NCBI GenBank assembly: GCA_021647835.1
Contig: JAKITY010000002.1
Coordinates: 1-64,000 of the forward strand
Length of the DNA: 64,000 bases
Source of the DNA: Flavobacteriaceae bacterium
GTDB taxonomy: Bacteria > Bacteroidota > Bacteroidia > Flavobacteriales > Flavobacteriaceae
Direction of reading: 5' to 3'
Made by a program: the position numbers and the translations under genes. Under the pieces are notes generated by a model. That model made no database searches. It saw nothing but the letters and a program-made list of their open reading frames with translations, and was not told the origin of the DNA. Shown piece after piece: positions 1 to 8,284 of the stretch (its first letter is position 1; each line of letters begins with the position of its first letter).

Positions 1-2
1 GT

Positions 3-596
3 AAAAGATCGAACAAACATATACATTCTCAAGATGAAATTAATCGAATGATGGTAGATTACGCATTAAATTTTGGCACTGTAGTTCGGCTAAAAGGAGG
101 TGATTCTTTTGTTTTTGGACGGGGAGCTGAGGAAGTAGATTTTATAGAAAGTCAAGGTGTTGAGACCGAAATAATTCCAGGGATTAGCAGTGCTTTATCA
201 GTTCCTGCAAGTCAAGGAATTCCGCTGACAAAACGCAATATAAATGAGAGTTTCTGGGTTATAACAGGAACTACATCTAATGGCAATATATCTAAGGATA
301 TTGCCTTAGGAGCACAATCTTCAGCGACTTTAGTAGTTTTAATGGGCTTACGAAATTTTGCAATTATTATGAAAGAAGTTGAAAAATATCGAAACAAACT
401 CACCCCATTTGCTATTATCCAGAATGGAACAATGTCGAATGAGAAAATTATCATAAACACCATCGTGAATTTTAAAAAAGTGATTGAAGAAATTGATTAC
501 ACATTACCTGGAATAATTGTAATTGGCGATGTTGTTGGTGAACATCCTTCTTTTCTAGAAGAAGAAATTCAAAGGGTTTTGGAAATAACATTGTAA
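3..596 (+). CDS. cobA: Uroporphyrinogen-III C-methyltransferase (SUMT), 5' truncated by window edge
   Basis: Frame is open from position 3 (KRSNKHIHSQDEINR-MMVDYAL), upstream of the listed ATG at 48. Motifs VRLKGGDSFVFGRGAEE and GISSALSVPASQGIPLTKR are characteristic of SUMT. Confidence 0.9.
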   Translation, partial: KRSNKHIHSQDEINRMMVDYALNFGTVVRLKGGDSFVFGRGAEEVDFIESQGVETEIIPGISSALSVPASQGIPLTKRNINESFWVITGTTSNGNISKDIALGAQSSATLVVLMGLRNFAIIMKEVEKYRNKLTPFAIIQNGTMSNEKIIINTIVNFKKVIEEIDYTLPGIIVIGDVVGEHPSFLEEEIQRVLEITL

Positions 597-712
597 AATT
601 AAATATGCAATACTTTCAATAAATTATGAATCCGTAATAAAAATATAATTTTTTTTGCATTATGTTTTTTCTGAACTGATTTATTTTCATTATTCAAAAT
701 AATTAATTTTAA

Positions 713-765
713 TACGTAGTTTTGTTTAAATTAATTGCGTATTTATACGTAGTTAAGTATTTTTG
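713..765 (+). promoter_or_regulatory. narK promoter/operator: TACGTA (713-718), TGCGTATTTATACGTA (736-751), -7 element TATTTTTG (758-765)
   Basis: 736-765 matches 3161-3190 upstream of the nitrate reductase at 25 of 30 positions. The -7 element fits the Bacteroidetes TAnnTTTG consensus. Confidence 0.6.
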
Positions 766-786
766 CCATAACTAAATTAATTTTGC

Positions 787-2277
787 ATGAGCCCACTTTA
801 TACTAAAAAAGCAAATAAAACATTATTCTTAAATACTTTCGCATTTACAATATGCTTTGCTGTATGGTTGCTTAATGGTGTTTTAGCAACCTTTTTGGTA
901 GACAATCAGGTTTTTGATTGGACACCTGTTCAAGTTGGCTGGTTAATAGGCATTCCTATACTAACCGGTGCATTATTTAGATTACCCGCAGGTGTTCTAA
1001 CAGATAAGTTTGGAGGAAAGCCAATATTTGTTGGTTTGCTCATTTTATGTGCTATTCCGATGTATTTACTTTCATACGCCTCTAATTTTTGGGAATTTGC
1101 GTTATGCAGTTTGGGTTTTGGTATGGCTGGAGCTAGTTTTGCAGTGGGGATAGCATATACATCAATATGGTTTCCAAAAGAAAAGCAAGGATTGGCATTG
1201 GGGATTTTTGGAGCTGGAAACGCTGGTGCTGCAATAACTACGTTAGTGGGGCCAAAATTATTAAGTTTTCTAACAGATGAAAAAACTAATTTAGAAGGGT
1301 GGAGAATGATGCCTAAGATTTACGCCATAACATTAGTCTTGGTCGCAATTGTCTTTTACTTTTTATCAGAAAACAAAAAGTCGTCAACAAGCTCAAAGAC
1401 ATTGGTGGGGATTTTACAACCTCTTAAGAGCATTAGAGTTTGGAGATTTGGTTTGTATTATTTTTTGGTTTTTGGTTGCTTTGTTTCTTTTGCTGGATGG
1501 TTGGTACCATATTATACAAACGTTTATAAATTAGATTTGGCTACTGCAGGTTTCTTGGCATCAGCATTTAGTTTGCCTTCTGGTATAATTAGAGCTTTTG
1601 GAGGTTGGCTTTCTGATCGGCATGGAGCTCGAAAAGTAATGTATTGGGTGTTAGGGTCGTCATTCTTATTTAGTGTTTTATTATTCGTTCCAAAGATGGA
1701 TGTTTTTACTGCCGGAAAGGGAGTTGTAGCAAGACAGGCGGGAATTGTTACAGAAGTGACAGATACTTATATTAAAATAGGAACTAAAAAATATGAGTTG
1801 TCATTAAGAGGTCATAATCTCGATGATGTGGAGAATGAATTTAGAATTTTACCTGCAAAAGAAACATGGCAAGAAGTTAGAGTTATAGTAGGAGATAAAA
1901 TACATAAAAAGCAATTGATTGCAGAAGGTAAGACACGAATTTATTTTCAGGCTAATCTTTGGGTATTTGCAATATTAACAATAATTATTGGTAGTATCTG
2001 GGGGATTGGTAAGGCTGCGGTCTATAAGCATATTCCAGATTATTTCCCAGAAGAAGTTGGTGTAGTTGGTGGTATGGTTGGTGTGCTAGGTGGCTTAGGA
2101 GGTTTTGTTTGTCCCATTTTGTTTGGTTATTTGCTTGAGGGTACAGGTATGTGGTCGAGTAGTTGGATTCTGATGCTATTCTTATCTGCAGTTTGTTTGG
2201 TATGGATGCATCGTGTAGTTCAAATAATGATTGACAAAAATGTGCCTAGACTTGGTTTTGAAGCTGATAACAGGTAG
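787..2277 (+). CDS. narK: NarK-type nitrate/nitrite MFS transporter with an approximately 75-80 aa soluble insertion
   Basis: MFS signatures (FRLPAGVLTDKFGGKP, GFGMAGASFAVGIAYTSIWFPKEKQGLALGIFGAGNAGAA) and nitrate-cluster context. Confidence 0.88.
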   Translation: MSPLYTKKANKTLFLNTFAFTICFAVWLLNGVLATFLVDNQVFDWTPVQVGWLIGIPILTGALFRLPAGVLTDKFGGKPIFVGLLILCAIPMYLLSYASNFWEFALCSLGFGMAGASFAVGIAYTSIWFPKEKQGLALGIFGAGNAGAAITTLVGPKLLSFLTDEKTNLEGWRMMPKIYAITLVLVAIVFYFLSENKKSSTSSKTLVGILQPLKSIRVWRFGLYYFLVFGCFVSFAGWLVPYYTNVYKLDLATAGFLASAFSLPSGIIRAFGGWLSDRHGARKVMYWVLGSSFLFSVLLFVPKMDVFTAGKGVVARQAGIVTEVTDTYIKIGTKKYELSLRGHNLDDVENEFRILPAKETWQEVRVIVGDKIHKKQLIAEGKTRIYFQANLWVFAILTIIIGSIWGIGKAAVYKHIPDYFPEEVGVVGGMVGVLGGLGGFVCPILFGYLLEGTGMWSSSWILMLFLSAVCLVWMHRVVQIMIDKNVPRLGFEADNR

Positions 2278-2307
2278 GTAGTTTTATTTTAGTTTTCCAA
2301 GTAAAAA

Positions 2308-2319
2308 TACGTATATTTG
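2308..2319 (+). promoter_or_regulatory. Putative promoter of response regulator: TACGTA overlapping -7 TATATTTG
   Basis: TACGTATATTTG; the same TACGTA word occurs in the narK and nasA promoters. Confidence 0.45.
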
Positions 2320-2376
2320 TTCTAAATACATATTGTATGGTCGGAAATAGATGGTTTTTAATAAATTGAAGTATTT

Positions 2377-3075
2377 TTGATGAGGCACTACATAACACCT
2401 ATAGCATTGAAAAATCAAATTAGAATAGTATTGGTTGATGACCACAAACTAGTCAGAAATGGAATCAAATCTTTACTTGAAGAAGAACATGACCTTGTTG
2501 TAATCGCCGAAGGTTCTAATGGCTTTGATGCTTTAGAAATTGTAGAAAAAGAAAATCCTGATATACTAATTATAGATGTACGAATGCCAGAAATGAATGG
2601 TATCGAAGCAGTTCGTAAAATGCAAAGTATAAATAAATCAACTAGAGCAATCGTTTTGTCAATGCATGATTCTGAAGATTATATTATGGAATCCATAAAA
2701 GCCGGAGCAAGTGGCTATTTGTTAAAAGATACCGACAAAAAAGAATTCATTAAAGCGATACACACTGTTAATAACGGCGAAAAATATTTTAGTGGCGATA
2801 TTTCAAATGTGATTGTTTCTAACTTTTTGCAGAACTCATCGGATCCTCCCGAAATAGAAAAGACAACATCCAGTTCTGATTCATTTGGACTTACAAAAAA
2901 AGAAAGACAAATTTTATCTCTTATTCTTAAGGGTAAAACAAATAGTGAAATTTCGGAGGCTCTAAACAGCAGTAAGAGAACCGTTGAGACACATCGTTTT
3001 AATATGATGAAAAAAATGAACGTAAAAAATTTGATGGAATTATCTTCTAAAGCTTTACAAAACGGATTGAACTAG
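2377..3075 (+). CDS. NarL/FixJ (LuxR-HTH) family response regulator, no kinase adjacent
   Basis: Receiver domain (VLVDDHKLVRNGIKSLL, DILIIDVRMPEMNGIEAV, GYLLKD) and LuxR HTH (GLTKKERQILSLILKGKTNSEISEALNSSKRTVETHRFNMMKKM). Confidence 0.92.
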   Translation: MMRHYITPIALKNQIRIVLVDDHKLVRNGIKSLLEEEHDLVVIAEGSNGFDALEIVEKENPDILIIDVRMPEMNGIEAVRKMQSINKSTRAIVLSMHDSEDYIMESIKAGASGYLLKDTDKKEFIKAIHTVNNGEKYFSGDISNVIVSNFLQNSSDPPEIEKTTSSSDSFGLTKKERQILSLILKGKTNSEISEALNSSKRTVETHRFNMMKKMNVKNLMELSSKALQNGLN

Positions 3076-3160
3076 TTTGTGCATTTATCTTATTGTTAGA
3101 AACTAAAATCAAAACTATCAATACTTCAAAATAGCCAATTTATTTTTGCGATATAATACT

Positions 3161-3190
3161 TACGTATTTATACGTAATTACTTACTTTTG
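3161..3190 (+). promoter_or_regulatory. nasA promoter/operator: TACGTATTTATACGTA plus -7 TACTTTTG
   Basis: Two TACGTA palindromes spaced 10 bp start-to-start, followed by TAnnTTTG; 25/30 identity with 736-765. Confidence 0.6.
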
Positions 3191-3204
3191 TAAATAAAAA
3201 CAAA

Positions 3205-6200
3205 GTGTTTATGTCCAATAAAAAATCTTACAAAACAACCTGTTCTTATTGTGGAGTTGGTTGTGGAATTATTGTAAATAAAGATTCTAAAGGAAATTTA
3301 AAAGTAGAAGGAGATCCCAACCACCCTGTAAATAAAGGAATGCTTTGCTCAAAAGGAATGAACTTGAATTACGTAGTTCAAGACACATCGGATCGGATAT
3401 TACACCCTCAGTTACGCTGGAGTAGAAATCATCCAATGCATCAAGTATCTTGGGATACTGCAATGGATCGGGCTGTAGCTGTGTTTAAATCTATAATCAA
3501 AAAATTTGGACCAGATTCTGTCGGGTTTTATATCTCAGGTCAATGTTTGACTGAAGAGTATTATATCATAAATAAACTGGTTAAGGGGTTTATAGGAACA
3601 AACAATATTGACACCAACTCCAGACTTTGCATGAGTTCTGCAGTGGTTGCTTACAAAAAAACTGTAGGTGAAGATGCTGTTCCTATTTCTTTTGATGATA
3701 TAGAATTGGCAGATTGTTTTATGATTTCTGGCGCAAACCCTGCTTGGTGCCATCCCATATTATTCAAAAGATTAGAAAAACATAAAGAAGAAAATCCCGA
3801 GGTAAAAATTATTGTAGTAGACCCTCGTAAAACACAGTCTTGCGATATTGCCGATCTACATTTGCAAATTATCCCGGGAACAGATGTTGTTCTGTTTAAT
3901 GCAATTGCAAGGCGACTGATAGAGAAGAATAAAACTGATAAAAAATTCATAAAAAATCACACTACAAATTATGAGTTAATTAAAGAATTCGCATTTCAAA
4001 CATCACTATCCAAAGCTGCTAAAACATGTGGAATTTCGGTTAATGAAATTAAACAAGCAGCAAAATATATAGGTTCGGCGTCTCGATTCTTAAGCATGTG
4101 GACAATGGGCTTGAATCAAAGTGTAATTGGCGTTGACAAAAATGTATCACTACTAAATATTTCATTGTTAACCGGACAAATTGGAAAACCTGGTGCTGGA
4201 CCTTTTTCATTGACAGGGCAATCTAATGCGATGGGAGGACGTGAAGTTGGAGGTATGGCAAATTTATTAGCAGCTCATAAAGAGTTAAGCAATCCAACAC
4301 ATCGAAAAGAAGTGGCTGATTTTTGGGGAGGTACTGAAATTTCCGAAAACCCAGGCCTTACCGCCACCGAAATGTTTGATGCATTACATACTGGGCAATT
4401 AAAAGCAATTTGGATTGTATGTACAAATCCGGCAGTAAGTTTGCCCGACTCTTTAAAAGTTGAAGCTGCGCTTAAAAATGCGAAATTTGTAATTGTTCAA
4501 GATATATCTCATAATTCTGAGACTACAAAATATGCTGATTTACTACTTCCAGCAGCTGGCTGGTTTGAGAAAGAAGGTACCATGACAAATTCTGAACGAA
4601 GAATTGGATATTTAGAAAAAGGAATAGAACCCCCAGGAGAAGCATTACCAGATGCAGAGATATTTACCAAATTTGCACAAAAGATGAATTTTAAAGGTTT
4701 TGATTATGAAAATTCAAGTGAAATTTTTGATGAACATTCCTTACTTACAAAAGGAACAAAAATTGACATTTCTGGACTATCATATTCTAGATTAAAAAAT
4801 GAAGGGAGTATGCAATGGCCTGTTCCAACTAAAGAACACAAGGGAACTCCTAGACTTTTTCTTGATAAAAAGTTTTTCACCTCAAATAGAAAAGTAAATT
4901 TTATTGTTCCTCAAAAAACCGAAAATCAGTCAGAGAAATTATCAAAAGAATTCCCGCTAATCCTTACCACAGGAAGAATTAGAGATCAATGGCATACACG
5001 TACAAGAACTGGTAAGGTAAATAGATTAAAGACACATGTGCCACATCCATATCTCGAAATGAATAGTGTTGATGCTTTTGAAAGAAATATAAAAAATGAT
5101 GATGTTGTTATTATAAATAGTGCAAGAGGTGAGGTTAGAGTAAAAGTAAAATTAGGATTTAATATAAGAAAGGGTGTCGTTTTTATGCCGATGCATTGGG
5201 GAAAAATATTGGGCAATGATTTTGGAAGAGTAAATAATCTGACAAAAACTCTGATTGATCCCATTTCAAAAGAACCAGATTTTAAGTATAGTGCTGTAGA
5301 AGTGGTAAAGTATAAAAAGAAAAAGCAAAAAATATGTATTGTGGGTGCAGGAGCAGCAGCATATCGATTTGTTCAAAGTTATAGAGAAAAAAATGAAGAA
5401 GATGAAATTTTAATTTTCTCAAAAGAACAAAATCCTTTTTATAATCGTGTTTTATTACCAGAATATGTTAGTGATGAATTAACTTGGGAGCAACTCGAAA
5501 AGTTAAAAGAGGGAGAAATTGAAAAATTAAAAGTGCAAATTTATCAAGGCGTACTAATTAAAAATATTAATAAGGAAAATAAAATAATTACAGATAGTAA
5601 CAATGAATCACATGCTTATGATTTGTTAATTTTAGCCACAGGAAGCAGGGCATTTGTACCAAATAATGCACAATTAAATCAACCAGGAAGATTCACATTA
5701 CGAAGTAGAGAAGACGCTGAAAAATTAAAAAAACATTTAGACGAAACTGGGCTTCCAGAAGATGAACAACATGTAATTATAATTGGAGGAGGATTGCTCG
5801 GCCTGGAATTAGCAGCCACATTAAATAAAAAAAACATCCAAATCACTATTATACAAAGGGCTTCGAGATTGATGGAACGCCAACTAGATTTAGTAGCGAG
5901 TCGCTTATTGGCACAAGATGTACAGGAAAGAGGTATTCAAATTTATTTTGACAACGAGGTAAGTACAGTTTTTGAAGTTGAAGGCTCATCATGTAAACTA
6001 TCGGTTACGCTAAAAACAGGGCGGGTTATTTATGGAAATGCCGTTGTTTATGCAATTGGCACTATTCCTAATATAGAGATTGCCCGACAAGTAAAATTAG
6101 ATTGTCGAAGAGGGGTCGTTGTAAATAAACATTTGCAAACAAGTGATCCAAGTATTTTTGCCTTAGGGGAAATTGCTGAGTTTGATAATTTTTTATATGG

Positions 6201-6750
6201 AATTACATCCGCCGCAGAACAGCAAGCAGATATAGCCGTGAAATTTATATTAGGAGATTTAAGCAGTATCTATAGAGGGTCTGTACTGATGAATATATTA
6301 AAATTTGAAGATTTGGATTTATGTAGTATAGGAACGGTACTTTTTCCCAAAAAAGACACTTCCATTGAAGAAGTGGTTTTTATGGATATGAATAAACGAT
6401 ACTATAAAAAATGTATTATAAAAAATGACCGTTTGATAGGTGCTGTGTTAATTGGTGACAAAAATGAATTTGCAGAATTCAAATCTTTAATAGAAGATGA
6501 GATTGAATTAGCAGATACGAGAAATGAAATATTGCGATCTAACAAACCATCAACCCCTTTAAAAGGAAAATTGGTTTGTTCTTGTAGTCAAGTAGGAGTT
6601 GGAAATATAGAGGATGCAGTTATTCAAGGTTGCTCAAATCTTGAGGAATTATGTAAAAGCACAGGAGCTGGATTGGGTTGCGGAAGTTGTAAACCCGAAG
6701 TGAGAGATATCATGAAAATATCACAACAAAAAAGTTTAGTAAAGGCCTAA
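3205..6750 (+). CDS. nasA: Assimilatory nitrate reductase: NasA-type molybdopterin oxidoreductase fused to NirB/NasB-like FAD/NAD(P) oxidoreductase and C-terminal BFD-like [2Fe-2S] domain
   Basis: N-terminal 4Fe-4S motif CSYCGVGCG...GMLCSKG; MoPterin region; two Rossmann motifs (ICIVGAGAAAYRF, VIIIGGGLLGLELAATL); C-terminal CSCSQVGVGNIEDAV...GLGCGSC. Start may be MSNKKSYKT two codons downstream. Confidence 0.92.
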   Translation: MFMSNKKSYKTTCSYCGVGCGIIVNKDSKGNLKVEGDPNHPVNKGMLCSKGMNLNYVVQDTSDRILHPQLRWSRNHPMHQVSWDTAMDRAVAVFKSIIKKFGPDSVGFYISGQCLTEEYYIINKLVKGFIGTNNIDTNSRLCMSSAVVAYKKTVGEDAVPISFDDIELADCFMISGANPAWCHPILFKRLEKHKEENPEVKIIVVDPRKTQSCDIADLHLQIIPGTDVVLFNAIARRLIEKNKTDKKFIKNHTTNYELIKEFAFQTSLSKAAKTCGISVNEIKQAAKYIGSASRFLSMWTMGLNQSVIGVDKNVSLLNISLLTGQIGKPGAGPFSLTGQSNAMGGREVGGMANLLAAHKELSNPTHRKEVADFWGGTEISENPGLTATEMFDALHTGQLKAIWIVCTNPAVSLPDSLKVEAALKNAKFVIVQDISHNSETTKYADLLLPAAGWFEKEGTMTNSERRIGYLEKGIEPPGEALPDAEIFTKFAQKMNFKGFDYENSSEIFDEHSLLTKGTKIDISGLSYSRLKNEGSMQWPVPTKEHKGTPRLFLDKKFFTSNRKVNFIVPQKTENQSEKLSKEFPLILTTGRIRDQWHTRTRTGKVNRLKTHVPHPYLEMNSVDAFERNIKNDDVVIINSARGEVRVKVKLGFNIRKGVVFMPMHWGKILGNDFGRVNNLTKTLIDPISKEPDFKYSAVEVVKYKKKKQKICIVGAGAAAYRFVQSYREKNEEDEILIFSKEQNPFYNRVLLPEYVSDELTWEQLEKLKEGEIEKLKVQIYQGVLIKNINKENKIITDSNNESHAYDLLILATGSRAFVPNNAQLNQPGRFTLRSREDAEKLKKHLDETGLPEDEQHVIIIGGGLLGLELAATLNKKNIQITIIQRASRLMERQLDLVASRLLAQDVQERGIQIYFDNEVSTVFEVEGSSCKLSVTLKTGRVIYGNAVVYAIGTIPNIEIARQVKLDCRRGVVVNKHLQTSDPSIFALGEIAEFDNFLYGITSAAEQQADIAVKFILGDLSSIYRGSVLMNILKFEDLDLCSIGTVLFPKKDTSIEEVVFMDMNKRYYKKCIIKNDRLIGAVLIGDKNEFAEFKSLIEDEIELADTRNEILRSNKPSTPLKGKLVCSCSQVGVGNIEDAVIQGCSNLEELCKSTGAGLGCGSCKPEVRDIMKISQQKSLVKA

Positions 6751-6752
6751 TT

Positions 6753-8192
6753 ATGGTAGATTTAAAACGAATTTTTATAAAGGGAGGGATTTTATCTCCA
6801 AGTGAATTAAAATATATTATAAATTATGCGGAATCTTTAGGTTTAGATGCGCTGCATTTTGGGTCAAGGCAAGATATAATCTTTCCGTCTCATGAGAAAA
6901 ATGAAGAGGTTGAGAAACAATTTCAGAATTTAAGTACTAGTTTAATTTCGGATATTCGATACCAAAACATTGTTAGTTCTTACCTGTCTTCAGATATTTT
7001 TAATTCAACAACATGGCTTAGCGGTGCAACTTATCTATATATTATGGAGAGCTTTAAAGCGCATCCACAATTAAAGATTAACATTGTTGACCCTAAACAA
7101 CAATTAGTTCCATTATTTACAGGTCAATTAAATTTTATCGCTTCTTCACATGAAGATTATTGGTATTTACATCTTAGATTACCTAATTGGGAAGGATCTC
7201 AATATTATCCTGTACTTATATACAGTTGGGATATTGCTAAAATAGCAAAGACTATTGAAGAAGTTTATTCAGGTACTGAAGATGTTGATGTATTGTTTGG
7301 TTTGATAAATGAACAACTTGAAACAAACTCCAGAACCTTGGAAACTGATTTAAAAGTTTCGTTTCACCCGTTTCCTTATTATGAAGGCATGAATAAAATG
7401 GGAATTAATCAATATTGGTTAGGATTGTATTGGCGTAACAATTTATATTATCTAGATTTTTTGAGAGATTTCTGTGATTTCTGTTTAGACAATAGAGTTG
7501 GAAAAATATGTATTACTCCATGGAAATCAATTATAGTGAAAGGTATTCCTAAAGAAAGTAAATTGATGTTAGAAAAACTATTAGGAAAAGCAGGAATTAA
7601 TATTAGGCATTCATTGCTTGAATTGAATTGGCATTTACCAGTAAGTGATAATGAAGCCTTGTCTCTTAAAAAGTTCATAGTTAGGGATTTTGATCAAAAT
7701 GATGTGAGTACCTATGGTCTTACTTTTGCAATTGCAAATAGAAACGAATCGAATAGTTATTTTACTTCTATCGTTGTTGAAAAGAATGATTCACCCAATA
7801 TTATAAAAACCTTTGAAATCCGTTCTACATATAATGTACTGTATAGTGAGGGTTTCAATCCTAATAATCAGAATTATATTGTCTACGCCCAAGATGTGGA
7901 CAAGGTTGAATTGTCTGGTTTACTAATGGAGTTAAGTAAAATGTATTTTGAGCAACTTGAAGTATTCGAAAATAATATTAATTCTAAATTGTCAGAACAA
8001 GATTTAGATCTAACGAACCTAAAAGAAGTTTATCAATGTAGTGAATGTCTCACTGTTTATGATACAGATTATGGAGATGCTCAAATGAATATTAGTCCTG
8101 GAATAAATTTTGAAAATTTACCAACCAATTATCAATGTCCCGTATGTGAATCCAGTAAAGATCTTTTTAAATTGGTAAAAATTAAATTATAA
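6753..8192 (+). CDS. Rubredoxin-domain protein with nitrite/sulfite reductase ferredoxin-like half-domains
   Basis: N-terminus GGILSPSELKYIINYAESLGLDALHFGSRQDIIFPS resembles NIR_SIR_ferr; GKICITPWKSIIVKGIP resembles the second half-domain; C-terminal YQCSECLTVYD...YQCPVCESS is a rubredoxin iron site. Starts 2 bp after nasA stop. Confidence 0.75.
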   Translation: MVDLKRIFIKGGILSPSELKYIINYAESLGLDALHFGSRQDIIFPSHEKNEEVEKQFQNLSTSLISDIRYQNIVSSYLSSDIFNSTTWLSGATYLYIMESFKAHPQLKINIVDPKQQLVPLFTGQLNFIASSHEDYWYLHLRLPNWEGSQYYPVLIYSWDIAKIAKTIEEVYSGTEDVDVLFGLINEQLETNSRTLETDLKVSFHPFPYYEGMNKMGINQYWLGLYWRNNLYYLDFLRDFCDFCLDNRVGKICITPWKSIIVKGIPKESKLMLEKLLGKAGINIRHSLLELNWHLPVSDNEALSLKKFIVRDFDQNDVSTYGLTFAIANRNESNSYFTSIVVEKNDSPNIIKTFEIRSTYNVLYSEGFNPNNQNYIVYAQDVDKVELSGLLMELSKMYFEQLEVFENNINSKLSEQDLDLTNLKEVYQCSECLTVYDTDYGDAQMNISPGINFENLPTNYQCPVCESSKDLFKLVKIKL

Positions 8193-8218
8193 TACTTTTC
8201 TAAATATTATTGTCCGAT

Positions 8219-8248
8219 AAAAAAAGCATCAATTATTGATGCTTTTTT
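8219..8248 (+). terminator. Hairpin plus T-run just inside the IS left end (AAAAAAGCATCAATTATTGATGCTTTTTT)
   Basis: Near-perfect stem AAAAAAGCATCAAT/ATTGATGCTTTTTT, upstream of the transposase start. Confidence 0.7.
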
Positions 8249-8284
8249 CGTATAGTTGTTTTTTTATCTCACTAAAATACAACT

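Noticed and set aside
212-463. Minus-strand ORF antisense to cobA
   Set aside because: Overlaps a well-supported CDS; composition is shadow-like.
736-751. Considered a classical NarL heptamer (TACYYMT) or an FNR/CRP box
   Set aside because: The sequence is TACGTA-based; G at the Y position and 4-bp spacing do not fit either consensus, so it is reported only as an unassigned shared operator.
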